Shown piece by piece: positions 8,527 through 16,790 of a stretch of DNA of 37,410 bases. The number at the start of each line of letters is the position of its first letter. Position 1 is the stretch's first letter. Under the pieces are notes generated by a model. That model was not told where the DNA came from and did no database searches. It saw only the letters and a list, made by a program, of their open reading frames with translations. The position numbers were made by a program, and so were the translations under genes. The stretch is from JBDHZK01 sp039811865 (GTDB taxonomy: Bacteria; Actinomycetota; Actinomycetes; Propionibacteriales; Propionibacteriaceae). The stretch is taken from contig JBDHZK010000008.1 of NCBI GenBank assembly GCA_039811865.1, positions 1 through 37,410 on the forward strand. The letters run 5' to 3'.

Positions 8527-8532
8527 CACAGT
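8527..8532 (+). promoter_or_regulatory. Weak -10-like element before lysA
   Basis: CACAGT lies seven bases before the lysA ATG at 8540 and no ribosome binding site is present. The position fits the leaderless pattern but the hexamer is a poor match. I see no riboswitch, such as a lysine box, in the 133-base gap 8407-8539. Confidence 0.3.
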
Positions 8533-8539
8533 ACGCGGC

Positions 8540-9961
8540 ATGACCCACATGCACGTTGCCGGCTCGATCCATGCCGACGCCGTCTCGTCGGCGCCGGTTT
8601 GGCTCGTGCCCCCGGACGACGTGAACCACCTGGGTGAGGGGCTGTGGAGCCGCGGTGTGCGGCGCGAGGACGACGGCGAGTTGTCGATCGCCGGGATCCG
8701 CGTCGGCGAACTGGCCCAGCGGGCGGGCACGCCCCTCTACGTCATTGATGAGGACGACTTTCGCGCGCGCGCCCGCGAGTGGCGCGATGCCTTCGCCGGC
8801 TGGAAGGTCTACTACGCGGGCAAGTCGTTCATCTGCGTCAAGGTCGCCCAGTGGGTCGCCGAAGAGGGGCTGAACCTCGACGTGTGTTCGGGTGGTGAAC
8901 TCGCGGTCGCCCTGCGCGCCGGAGTCGATCCCGCCCGGATCGGCCTGCACGGCAACAACAAGTCCCGAGACGAACTTCGAATGGCGTTGGAGGCCGGCGT
9001 CGGGCGCATCATCGTCGATTCCTCGGACGAGATCACGCGCCTGGAGCGCCTGTGCCGCGAACTGCGGACGACCGCCCGCGTCCTGATCCGGGTCACTACC
9101 GGTGTCGAAGCCCACACCCACGAGTACATCGCCACGGCCCACGAGGATCAGAAGTTCGGCTTCTCGATCACGGGCGGCCAGGCGCTGGTCGGCATGGTGC
9201 GCTGCTTCCACTCCGCGGCGATCGAGTTGTTGGGCATCCACTCGCACATCGGCTCGCAGATCTATGACACCAACGGCTTCGAGGTGGCGGCGCGGCGCAC
9301 GCTGCGCCTGATCGCCCAGTTCAAGGAGGCCACCGGCGTCGAGTTGCCCGAACTCGACCTCGGCGGCGGTTTCGGCATCGCCTACACGCGCGCGGACGAC
9401 CCGGCCAGCCCGGTCGATCTCGCTCAGGGCCTGCGCGAGATCATCGCGCACGAGTGCCGCGGCTTCGGACTGCGGCCGCCGCGCATGTCGATCGAACCGG
9501 GCCGCGCCATCAGCGGGCCCAGCGGCACCGCGTTGTACCGCGTCGGCACCGTCAAGCCGGTCGAGATCGGTGGCAGTCAGTCCCGCCGCTACATTTCCGT
9601 CGACGGGGGCATGAGCGACAACATCCGTCCGGCCCTGTACGCCGCCGAGTACTCCGCGGCGCTGGCCTCGCGGGCGTCCTCGGCGCAGCCGGTCTTGTCC
9701 CGCGTCGTCGGCAAGCATTGCGAGGGTGGGGACATCCTGGTCCGCGACGAGTTCCTGCCCGACGACGTTCGCCCCGGCGACCTGCTGGCCGTCCCGGCGG
9801 CGGGCGCGTACAGCCGCTCGATGGCCAGCAACTACAACCACATTCCTCGGCCCGCCGTGGTGAGCGTTCGAGACGCGGTTTTGAGCACCCTGCTGCGGCG
9901 CGAGACGCTTGAGGACCTGCTCGCGCTCGACGCGGGCGCTCAAGAATCTAAGGAATCCTGA
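8540..9961 (+). CDS. lysA: Diaminopimelate decarboxylase
   Basis: A PLP enzyme that converts meso-diaminopimelate to lysine, the last step of lysine biosynthesis. The PLP lysine is in YYAGKSF (Lys95). HSHIGSQIYD, LDLGGGFGIAY and EPGRAISGP mark the alanine-racemase-like barrel. The C-terminal domain has CEGGD in place of the more usual CESGD, followed by GAYSRSMASNYNHIPRP, which closes the active site. 473 residues is normal for actinobacteria. ATG 8540 is taken as the start, with ATG 8549 as an alternative; neither has a ribosome binding site. The stop overlaps the hom start by one base (TGATG), so hom is translationally coupled. Confidence 0.96.
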   Translation: MTHMHVAGSIHADAVSSAPVWLVPPDDVNHLGEGLWSRGVRREDDGELSIAGIRVGELAQRAGTPLYVIDEDDFRARAREWRDAFAGWKVYYAGKSFICVKVAQWVAEEGLNLDVCSGGELAVALRAGVDPARIGLHGNNKSRDELRMALEAGVGRIIVDSSDEITRLERLCRELRTTARVLIRVTTGVEAHTHEYIATAHEDQKFGFSITGGQALVGMVRCFHSAAIELLGIHSHIGSQIYDTNGFEVAARRTLRLIAQFKEATGVELPELDLGGGFGIAYTRADDPASPVDLAQGLREIIAHECRGFGLRPPRMSIEPGRAISGPSGTALYRVGTVKPVEIGGSQSRRYISVDGGMSDNIRPALYAAEYSAALASRASSAQPVLSRVVGKHCEGGDILVRDEFLPDDVRPGDLLAVPAAGAYSRSMASNYNHIPRPAVVSVRDAVLSTLLRRETLEDLLALDAGAQESKES

Positions 9962-11271
9962 TGCCCAACTCGCAACTGCCTCCACTTCGCGTCGCCCTGC
10001 TCGGGTGCGGGGTCGTGGGTAGTCAGGTCGCCCGGCTGATCGTCGAGAACTCCGAGGACCTGCGGGCCCGAGTGGGCCGCCGCCTGGATCTGGTGGGCAT
10101 CGGCGTGCGCAACCTGGACGTGGAGCGTCCCGGCGTCGACCCGGCGCTGCTGACCACCGATGCCGAGTCGCTGGTCACCGACCCGAGCGTCGACCTGGTC
10201 GTCGAGTTGATCGGGGGTATCGAGCCGGCCCGATCCCTGATCCTCAAGGCGATCGAGGGCGGCGCATCGGTGATCACCGCGAACAAGGCTCTGCTCGCCG
10301 AGGACGGCGCCACGCTGTTCGGTGCGGCGGAGAGCGCCGGCGTCGACCTGTACTACGAGGCGGCGGTCGCGGGTGCGATCCCGATCATCCGGCCGCTGCG
10401 CGAGTCGCTGGTCGGCGACGACGTCACCGCGGTGATGGGCATCGTCAACGGGACGACCAACTACATCCTCGACCAGATGCACACCACGGGCGCCGACTTC
10501 GCCGACGCTCTCTTGGAGGCCCAGGAGCTCGGGTTTGCCGAGGCGGATCCCACCGCCGACGTCGAGGGCTACGACGCCGCCGCGAAGGCCGCTCTGCTCG
10601 CCGGGCTCGCTTTCCATACGAGAGTGCGAGGCGACGACGTCGACCGCGAAGGCATGTCGCACATCAGCGCGACGGACGTCGATGCGGCCAAGCAGATGGA
10701 TTGCGTGATCAAGCTGCTCGCGACGTGCACGCTGTCGCAGGACGGCTCGGTGGCGGTTGCCGTCCACCCGACGATGGTCGCCAACACGCATCCGCTGGCA
10801 TCGGTGGGAGGCGCCTACAACGCAGTTTTCGTCGAGTCGCGCTCGGCCGGACGACTGATGTTCATGGGTCCGGGCGCGGGCGGACGGCCCACGGCCTCGG
10901 CCGTGATGGGCGACCTGGTGACCGCGGCCCGAAACCGCCTTCGCGGGGTCTCCGGACCAGGGGAATCCACCTACGCCAGCCGCTCGATCACGCCTAGCGG
11001 TGAGGTGCACACCCGCTTCTACTTGTCGATGGACGTCGACGACGCGCCCGGCGTCCTGGCCCGCGTGGCGGCGGTGTTCGCGTCGCACGGAGTGAGTTTG
11101 AAGGCGGTGCGGCAGGAGGCCGCCCACTACGACGAGGTCGGCTGGGCGGCCCGGCTCGGCGTGATGACCCATCTGGCGCCGGCAGCCGCGATCAACGCCA
11201 CCGTCGCCGAACTCCAGCAAAGCGACGACGTCCGCAACGACATCCGGATCATCCGGGTCGAAGGCGTCTGA
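9961..11271 (+). CDS. hom: Homoserine dehydrogenase
   Basis: Reduces aspartate semialdehyde to homoserine, the branch toward threonine and methionine. Domains in order: Rossmann NAD(P) binding with LLGCGVVGSQVARLI (residues 13-27), TANKALLAEDG (Lys109), the catalytic domain with MGIVNGTTNYILDQM around 159-173 and AEADPTADVEGYDAAAK (194-209), then a C-terminal ACT domain (about 350-430, SMDVDDAPGVLARVAAVF) that normally gives threonine feedback control. It is 436 residues long, the usual size for the ACT-containing form. AAGGA sits about 6 bases before the ATG, and the gene overlaps lysA by one base. The next gene is thrB, not thrC as in mycobacteria and corynebacteria. Confidence 0.96.
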   Translation: MPNSQLPPLRVALLGCGVVGSQVARLIVENSEDLRARVGRRLDLVGIGVRNLDVERPGVDPALLTTDAESLVTDPSVDLVVELIGGIEPARSLILKAIEGGASVITANKALLAEDGATLFGAAESAGVDLYYEAAVAGAIPIIRPLRESLVGDDVTAVMGIVNGTTNYILDQMHTTGADFADALLEAQELGFAEADPTADVEGYDAAAKAALLAGLAFHTRVRGDDVDREGMSHISATDVDAAKQMDCVIKLLATCTLSQDGSVAVAVHPTMVANTHPLASVGGAYNAVFVESRSAGRLMFMGPGAGGRPTASAVMGDLVTAARNRLRGVSGPGESTYASRSITPSGEVHTRFYLSMDVDDAPGVLARVAAVFASHGVSLKAVRQEAAHYDEVGWAARLGVMTHLAPAAAINATVAELQQSDDVRNDIRIIRVEGV

Positions 11272-11311
11272 GATCCGACCACCCGTCCCCGACAACGACT
11301 TAAGGACTGCC

Positions 11312-12211
11312 ATGCCGAGGATCGTGAATGGAACCCGGGCGCAGGTGCGCGTCCCGGCGACTTCAGCCAACTTGGGCCCCGGCTTCGACTCCCTAGGGAT
11401 GGCGCTCGACTGGACCGACCAGATCGAGGTCGAGGTGATCGAATCCGGCTACGAGGTGGAGGTCGAGGGCGAGGGCGAGAACACCCTGCCCAGTGACGAG
11501 TCCCACCTGGTCGTGGCGTCGATCCTGCGGGGCCTGGACGAACTGGACGCCTCGGCGCCCGGCCTTCGCCTGACCGCGCACAACACGATTCCGCACGGCT
11601 TCGGGCTGGGTTCATCGGCCGCGGCGGTCGTCGGTGGCCTGCTGGCCGCCTGGGAGCTGGTGCATCCGGGGCTGGAGCCCGATCGGCGGCTGCTGCTGCC
11701 GCTGGCCATCGAGGCCGAGGGGCATGCCGACAACGTCAGCGCCGCCCTTCACGGGGGGCTTTGCCTGGTCTGGGGATCGGACGAGAACACGCGCACGGTG
11801 CAGCTACGCGTCCACCCGAAGCTGCGTGTGGTCGCGTTGGTGCCCGAAGTGCCCGTCTCCACGTCTCGGGCGCGGGGGGTCCTGCCCGACCGGGTGCCGC
11901 GCGCGGACGCCATCGCGAACGCCAGCCGGACCGCGCTGTTCGTCCACGCGGTGCGAACCGACCTGGGCCTGCTGTGGGACGCAACCGCCGACCGCCTGCA
12001 TCAGGAATACCGCGCGGACTTGATGCCCGAGTCGTACACGCTGATGACCGGGCTGCGTTCGGAGGGCTACGCGGCGCTGATCTCCGGAGCCGGCCCGACC
12101 GTCCTGGTGCTCGGCTCGGATCGTCACCTGGACCGCCTGCCCGATGTGGCCACCCCGGGCTTTCGCCGTTACGCGCTGCACGTGGGGTCGGCGGCCGCGG
12201 TCACGCACTGA
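11312..12211 (+). CDS. thrB: Homoserine kinase
   Basis: A GHMP kinase that phosphorylates homoserine on the way to threonine. VPATSANLGPGFDSLGMAL (14-32) is the family N-terminal signature and PHGFGLGSSAAA (94-105) the phosphate loop; a C-terminal SGAGPTVLVLG segment completes the fold. Its 299 residues are typical. AAGGA seven bases before the ATG at 11312 gives a clear start. The gene lies 40 bases after hom and probably ends the lysA-hom-thrB operon; the next 277 bases are non-coding. Threonine synthase, which uses its product, is not in the window. Confidence 0.95.
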   Translation: MPRIVNGTRAQVRVPATSANLGPGFDSLGMALDWTDQIEVEVIESGYEVEVEGEGENTLPSDESHLVVASILRGLDELDASAPGLRLTAHNTIPHGFGLGSSAAAVVGGLLAAWELVHPGLEPDRRLLLPLAIEAEGHADNVSAALHGGLCLVWGSDENTRTVQLRVHPKLRVVALVPEVPVSTSRARGVLPDRVPRADAIANASRTALFVHAVRTDLGLLWDATADRLHQEYRADLMPESYTLMTGLRSEGYAALISGAGPTVLVLGSDRHLDRLPDVATPGFRRYALHVGSAAAVTH

Positions 12212-12487
12212 GGACGCCGGGTGGTTCGGACGCCGGTTGCGGGTGCCGGCTCACCAGCGGGGCGGTCGTTGCCAGCTTTTCGCACCGACGGTGCTACCCT
12301 AGGCGTCAGCGCGGTCGATGACCTGCGCACCGCTCCTGGTCGAGCGGGACGGCCGTAGCCGCCGCTGGTAGTCCACCAATCCGTTGGGCAGACCGCCGAG
12401 ACCAAACCGAATCTCCATTTGCTCGTTCACGAGCGGCCCGCGCACACCCCAGGAGCGTTCGCGCCGGCCGACCCGAAGGGAATACCC
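12212..12487 (+). promoter_or_regulatory. Non-coding region and rho leader
   Basis: This 276-base gap holds a repeated GGACGCCGG (from about 12211 and 12228), a weak GCCGG/CCGGC hairpin (12232-12250) that may end the thrB transcript, and a possible promoter at 12295-12300. From there about 180 bases form a long rho leader without a clear reading frame of its own. Long leaders ahead of rho are common because Rho often controls its own transcription; that this one does so is inference. Confidence 0.4.
12295..12300 (+). promoter_or_regulatory. Possible rho -10 element TACCCT
   Basis: TACCCT lies within GTGCTACCCTAGG, directly after a small inverted repeat (GCACC-GAC-GGTGC, 12282-12294). TTGCCA at 12269-12274 is a poor -35 because the spacing is 20 bases. 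Confidence 0.35.
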
Positions 12488-14254
12488 GTGACAGAAATCG
12501 CCGAGAAGAGCACCGACGCCGCCACCCGCCGCCGCAAGGGCACGGGGCTGGACGCGATGGTTCTTCCGGAGCTGAAGCAACTGGCGTCCTCCCTTGGGCT
12601 CAAGGGAACGGGCGCCATGCGCAAGGGCGACCTGATCGCCGCGATCAGTGCCGCTCAAACCCCAGGCAAGGCTTCCGGCGCCAACGGTGACGCCGATCGC
12701 GCTCACTCCAACGGCGGCCGCGACCGTCGGCTGGTGAGCGCGGAGTCCGGCGCCAAGGACGCCGCTCGCGCCCAGGAGGTGCCGGCGTCCAACCAGGCCC
12801 CGGCCGCAAGCGAGGCGCCCGCCCAAGGTGAGGTGCCCGCGGCCACCGCGCCTTCGGCCGACGACAACGTCGCCTCGCGGCTGGAGGCGCTGCGGGCCGA
12901 CGAGTCCCGCGGTCGCCGTCGCCAGCGAAACCGGGACGACAGCGATGCCGAGCCGGTTGCCCGCGAGCCCCAGATCGAACGCGGCGGGTCCGGACCGATC
13001 GACGACGACTTCGCCGGTGGCCGGCGCAGCCGGCGGCGCCGCAGCCGCGATCGGCAGAATCGCCGCAACGGCCGCGGCGGGACGCTGGATCGCCTCGAGG
13101 CGGACCCCGTGGTCAGCGAGGACGACGTCCTGGTCAAGGTGAACGGCATCCTCGACGTCCTCGACAACTATGCGTTCGTCCGGACGTCCGGCTACCTGCC
13201 CGGCTCGAACGACGCGTACGTCTCCTTGTCGATGGTCAAGAAGTTCGGCCTACGCAAGGGCGATCTGGTCAGCGGCGCCATCCGGCAGCCGCGCGACGGC
13301 GAGCGGCGCGAGAAGTTCAACCCGCTCGTCCGGATCGATCAGATCAACGCCGACGACCCGGAGAAGGCGAGGAACCGGCCGGAGTTCAGCAAGCTGACCC
13401 CGCTGTTCCCGCAGCGCCGCCTGCGCCTGGAGACGACGCCGACGCAGATGACGACCCGGATCATCGACCTGGTCGCCCCGGTGGGCAAGGGCCAGCGTGG
13501 CCTGATCGTCTCGCCCCCGAAGGCCGGCAAGACGCTCGTCCTCCAAGCCATCGCCAACGCCATCACGACCAACAACCCCGAGGTGCACCTCATGGTCGTC
13601 CTGGTGGACGAGCGGCCCGAGGAGGTCACCGACATGCAGCGCACGGTCAAGGGTGAGGTCATCGCCTCGACCTTCGACCGTCCGGCCGACGACCACACCA
13701 CCGTCGCCGAACTCGCGATCGAGCGCGCCAAGCGGCTGGTCGAGCTCGGCAAGGACGTGGTGGTGCTGCTCGACTCGATCACCCGACTGGGCCGCGCCTA
13801 CAACCTGGCCGCTCCGGCGTCTGGCCGGATCCTCTCCGGCGGCGTCGATTCGGCCGCTCTCTATCCGCCGAAGAAGTTCTTCGGCGCCGCGCGCAACATC
13901 GAAGAGGGCGGCTCGCTCACCATCCTCGCCACGGCCCTGATCGAGACGGGTTCGAAGATGGACGACGTCATCTTCGAGGAGTTCAAGGGCACCGGCAACA
14001 TGGAGTTGCGGCTGCGTCGCGAGCTCGCCGACAAGCGGATCTTCCCCGCCATCGACGTGGACGCATCCGGCACCCGGCGCGAGGAGTTGCTGCTGGGCCG
14101 CGAGGAGCTTCAGATCATCTGGAAGCTGCGCCGGGTCTTGTCCGGGCTGGAGAATCAGCAGGCGCTGGAGACGCTGCTCAACCGCATGCGCAAGACCCAG
14201 AACAACCTCGAGTTCTTGATGGTGATCTCGAAGACCACTCCATCTCAGGACTAG
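12488..14254 (+). CDS. rho: Transcription termination factor Rho
   Basis: A hexameric RNA helicase that ends transcription. It is 588 residues from the GTG at 12488, which follows GAAGGGA with good spacing; the frame is open back to 12419 but that extension is not Rho-like. Residues about 25-55 form the Rho N-terminal helical domain (LPELKQLASSLGLKG). Residues 56-205 are a low-complexity insertion, first Ala/Pro-rich then strongly basic (GGRRSRRRRSRDRQNRR near 178-193), typical of actinobacterial Rho. The cold-shock RNA-binding domain follows (220-290). The ATPase core carries Walker A SPPKAGKT (342-349) and Walker B VVVLLDSITRLGRAYN. The basic insertion is thought to add RNA contacts on GC-rich transcripts. 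Confidence 0.97.
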   Translation: MTEIAEKSTDAATRRRKGTGLDAMVLPELKQLASSLGLKGTGAMRKGDLIAAISAAQTPGKASGANGDADRAHSNGGRDRRLVSAESGAKDAARAQEVPASNQAPAASEAPAQGEVPAATAPSADDNVASRLEALRADESRGRRRQRNRDDSDAEPVAREPQIERGGSGPIDDDFAGGRRSRRRRSRDRQNRRNGRGGTLDRLEADPVVSEDDVLVKVNGILDVLDNYAFVRTSGYLPGSNDAYVSLSMVKKFGLRKGDLVSGAIRQPRDGERREKFNPLVRIDQINADDPEKARNRPEFSKLTPLFPQRRLRLETTPTQMTTRIIDLVAPVGKGQRGLIVSPPKAGKTLVLQAIANAITTNNPEVHLMVVLVDERPEEVTDMQRTVKGEVIASTFDRPADDHTTVAELAIERAKRLVELGKDVVVLLDSITRLGRAYNLAAPASGRILSGGVDSAALYPPKKFFGAARNIEEGGSLTILATALIETGSKMDDVIFEEFKGTGNMELRLRRELADKRIFPAIDVDASGTRREELLLGREELQIIWKLRRVLSGLENQQALETLLNRMRKTQNNLEFLMVISKTTPSQD

Positions 14255-14267
14255 CGGGAATATCGGT

Positions 14268-14301
14268 ACCCCGGTGGCGGTTTGGTCGATGCCGCCGGGG
14301 T
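14268..14301 (+). terminator. GC-rich hairpin between rho and rpmE
   Basis: ACCCCGGTGGC (14268-14278) pairs with GCCGCCGGGGT (14291-14301): 11 pairs with one G-U, loop 12. No T tract follows, so it may be a weak or Rho-assisted terminator, or a processing or stability element. Confidence 0.4.
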
Positions 14302-14393
14302 GCGGCAAACTTGACCCTCGGTGCCGGTTCACGCCAGGGCCCAACAGCGGCCCGAACCAGTTCGGCGACCCGGCGCCTCGAACAGGAGCAGAA

Positions 14394-14621
14394 ATGAAGC
14401 AGGGGATTCATCCCAACTACGCCACGACCGAGGTGACCTGCACCTGCGGGAACACCTTCACCACGCGCAGCACCGCGAAGAACGGCGTCATTCATGCCGA
14501 CGTGTGCGCCGCCTGCCACCCGTTCTACACGGGCAAGCAGAAGATCCTCGACACCGGTGGCCGCGTGGCCCGGTTCGAGAAGCGCTACGCGGCGAAGGCC
14601 GCACCGGCCAAGAAGCGCTGA
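14394..14621 (+). CDS. rpmE: 50S ribosomal protein L31 (zinc-binding type)
   Basis: 75 residues starting MKQGIHPNY. Cys16, Cys18, Cys38 and Cys41 (CTC and CAAC) form the zinc site, so this is the C+ form of L31 used when zinc is plentiful; the zinc-free paralogue is not here. The ATG at 14394 follows AGGAG with a usual spacing, although the frame is open further upstream. It lies in the conserved rho-rpmE-prfA order. A very stable hairpin begins 8 bases after its stop. Confidence 0.96.
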   Translation: MKQGIHPNYATTEVTCTCGNTFTTRSTAKNGVIHADVCAACHPFYTGKQKILDTGGRVARFEKRYAAKAAPAKKR

Positions 14622-14628
14622 CGACTTC

Positions 14629-14671
14629 GCCGGCGCCGGGTGCGGGGGCAGACCCCGTGCCCGGCGTCGGC
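14629..14671 (+). terminator. Strong 19-bp hairpin after rpmE
   Basis: Bases 14629-14647 pair along their whole length with 14653-14671 (19 pairs, three of them G-U) around a 5-base loop. AATTGAAG follows instead of a T tract. It could attenuate readthrough into prfA or protect the rpmE mRNA 3' end. Confidence 0.55.
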
Positions 14672-14704
14672 AATTGAAGACCGATCTGGGAGGGGAGAGG
14701 GGAC

Positions 14705-15772
14705 TTGTTCGAGCAGACGACGCAGGTGCGCGAGGAGTTCGCCGGGCTAGAATCCGCCCTCGCCGATCCGGCCACGTTCGCCGACCCGGCACGGGCGGCG
14801 AAGTTGGGCCGCCGGCACGCCGAGCTCACGCCGATCGTCCGCAGCCTCGACGAGTACGACCTCGTGACCGGCGACCTCGCGGCGGCTCGCGAGCTGGCGG
14901 CCGAGGACGCGTCCTTCGCCGAGGAGGTCCCAGCCCTGCAGCAGCGCCTGGACGCCGTCGTCGAGCGATTGACCGGGCTGTTGGCGCCGCGGGACCCGAA
15001 CGATTCCGCTGACTGCCTGGTCGAGATCAAGTCGGGCGAAGGTGGCGAGGAGAGCGCGCTGTTCGCCGGCGATCTGCTGCGCATGTACAGCAGGTATGCC
15101 GAGAATCGAGGCTGGCGGGTCGAGGTCCTGGACGCCCAGGAGACCGACCTTGGCGGCTTCAAGTCGGTGACCGCGGCGATCAAGGCCGGCTCGGGTTCGG
15201 CGCAGGCGCCCTACGGCGTCTTGAAGTTCGAAGGCGGAGTGCATCGCGTCCAGCGCGTTCCGGTGACCGAGTCGCAGGGACGCATCCACACCTCCGCGGC
15301 CGGGGTCTTGGTGATGCCCGAGGTGGACCAGGCCGAGGTCACCATCTCGGAGGACGATCTTCGCGTTGACGTCTTCCGGAGCTCCGGTCCGGGCGGACAG
15401 GGCGTGAACACCACGGACTCAGCCGTGCGAATCACCCACCTGCCCACCGGCATCGTCGTGTCCTGCCAAAACGAGCGCTCCCAGTTGCAGAACAAGGAGC
15501 AGGCAATGCGCATGCTCCGCGCCCGGCTGGTCGCCGCGGCCGAGGAGCGGGCCGCGAGCGAGGCGTCCGCCGCCCGCCGCTCGCAGGTGCGCACGGTCGA
15601 CCGCTCCGAGCGCATCCGCACGTACAACTACCCCGAGAACCGCATCGCCGACCATCGGATCGGCTTCAAGGCCTACAACCTGGACGCCGTCTTGGCCGGC
15701 GACCTGGATGCCGTCCTGGCGGCGCTGCACGAGGCCGACCTGGCCGAACGCCTGGCCGCCGCGCAGAGCTGA
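14705..15772 (+). CDS. prfA: Peptide chain release factor 1
   Basis: Recognises UAA and UAG stop codons and triggers peptide release. Visible hallmarks: the RF1-type tripeptide Pro-Val-Thr at residues 186-188 in RVPVTESQGRIHTSA, and the catalytic GGQ at 230-232 in SSGPGGQGVNTTDSAVRI. At 355 residues it is full length. The start is a TTG at 14705 preceded by a purine-rich GGGAGGGGAGAGGGG ribosome binding region, and the protein has a normal RF1 N-terminus from there. The stop overlaps the prmC ATG by one base (TGATG), which couples the factor to the methyltransferase that modifies its GGQ glutamine. Confidence 0.96.
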   Translation: MFEQTTQVREEFAGLESALADPATFADPARAAKLGRRHAELTPIVRSLDEYDLVTGDLAAARELAAEDASFAEEVPALQQRLDAVVERLTGLLAPRDPNDSADCLVEIKSGEGGEESALFAGDLLRMYSRYAENRGWRVEVLDAQETDLGGFKSVTAAIKAGSGSAQAPYGVLKFEGGVHRVQRVPVTESQGRIHTSAAGVLVMPEVDQAEVTISEDDLRVDVFRSSGPGGQGVNTTDSAVRITHLPTGIVVSCQNERSQLQNKEQAMRMLRARLVAAAEERAASEASAARRSQVRTVDRSERIRTYNYPENRIADHRIGFKAYNLDAVLAGDLDAVLAALHEADLAERLAAAQS

Positions 15773-16731
15773 TGTCCTCCTCGTCCACCCCAGGCGACGA
15801 GGTCTCGACCCGTCGACGGGCCGAGGAAGCGGAAGCGTCCCCAGGTCCGTCCCATGAGTTTGTCGACAGGTCCCAAGCCGCCACGCCGAACCTCCTGCTG
15901 ACCAGGGCCATCGCTGAACTTCGACTTGGCCCCATGCCCGAAAGCGCCGCGGCCGAGGCCCGGACGCTGCTGGCGCACGTGCTGCGCGTCGAGTTGGGTC
16001 GGCTGGTGCTGGTGCCATCCGTGGGGGCGGCGGACGCCCGCCGTTTCGCTGAACTGGTGGCGGCCCGCGTTGCCGGCACCCCCGTCCAACACCTCACCCG
16101 ACGCGGCTACTTCCGGCACATCGACGTCGAGGTCGGGCCTGGCGTCTTCACCCCGCGTCCGGAGACCGAGGCGATGGCTGGCTGGGTGATCGACCGCGCC
16201 CGGGAACTCCTGACGCAAGGGCGAGGCCCGGTCGTGGTGGAACTCTGCGCCGGGAGTGGGGCGATCTCGCTGGCCATCGACCAAGAAGCGCCAGGGTGCG
16301 AGCAGTACGCCGTCGAGTTGGACGACGCCGCCGCCGACTATGCCGAGCGAAACCTGGCCGGCACCCAGGTCGTCTTCCGCCGCGGCGACATGGCCGCGGC
16401 CTTCCCAGATCTCGACGGGCGGGTCGATCTCGTCGTCGTAAACCCGCCCTACATCCCGCTGGACGCCTTCGAAACGGTGGCGCCGGACGTCCGCGACGCC
16501 GAGCCGCACCTGGCGTTGTTCTCCGGCGCTGACGGGCTGGATGCGATGCGGGTAGTGGTTGCCAGCGCCGCGCGGCTGCTGCGGCGCGGGGGCTTTGTGG
16601 CGGCCGAGCACGCCGAAGTTCAAGCCGACGCCGCGCCCGCACTTTTCGTGGCCAGCGGGCAATACGACCGAGTGCGCGACCTGCCCGACCTGTCGGGACG
16701 TCCGCGCTTCGTCGTCGCGCGCCGCACCTAG
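15772..16731 (+). CDS. prmC: Release factor glutamine methyltransferase
   Basis: An SAM-dependent N5-glutamine methyltransferase that modifies the GGQ of release factors. The SAM-binding stretch VVVELCAGSGAISLAI lies near residues 155-170 and the catalytic NPPY at 224-227 (VVVNPPYIPLDAF). The N-terminal helical substrate domain includes the GTPVQHLTRRGYFRHIDVEV and FTPRPETE segments. With 319 residues it is longer than most PrmC because about 40 polar residues precede the conserved region; the start overlapping the prfA stop is chosen for coupling, but a later start cannot be excluded. Confidence 0.94.
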   Translation: MSSSSTPGDEVSTRRRAEEAEASPGPSHEFVDRSQAATPNLLLTRAIAELRLGPMPESAAAEARTLLAHVLRVELGRLVLVPSVGAADARRFAELVAARVAGTPVQHLTRRGYFRHIDVEVGPGVFTPRPETEAMAGWVIDRARELLTQGRGPVVVELCAGSGAISLAIDQEAPGCEQYAVELDDAAADYAERNLAGTQVVFRRGDMAAAFPDLDGRVDLVVVNPPYIPLDAFETVAPDVRDAEPHLALFSGADGLDAMRVVVASAARLLRRGGFVAAEHAEVQADAAPALFVASGQYDRVRDLPDLSGRPRFVVARRT

Positions 16732-16778
16732 CGCCCCTCACCCCGGCGGTCGCTACCGGCGCCGGCGCACCCGTCTGG

Positions 16779-16784
16779 CAGAAT
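16779..16784 (+). promoter_or_regulatory. -10-like hexamer CAGAAT, leaderless-type promoter
   Basis: CAGAAT lies six bases before the GTG at 16791, and there is no Shine-Dalgarno sequence. It probably starts a sua5-wecA-atpI transcript. Confidence 0.45.
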
Positions 16785-16790
16785 CGCGGC

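Noticed and set aside
8407..8539. Possible lysine riboswitch before lysA
   Set aside because: No terminator, no conserved-looking multi-helix junction, and the lysA start looks leaderless, leaving no room for a leader RNA.
8261..9985. 574-codon minus-strand open frame opposite lysA
   Set aside because: Antisense shadow; lysA has all catalytic motifs on the plus strand.
12419..12487. N-terminal extension of rho from TTG 12419
   Set aside because: The extension shows no Rho-like sequence, while GTG 12488 has a good Shine-Dalgarno sequence and starts at the expected place.
14634..14671. Candidate CRISPR-like or mobile-element terminal repeat
   Set aside because: It is a single hairpin between housekeeping genes with no repeat copies, transposase or target duplication.
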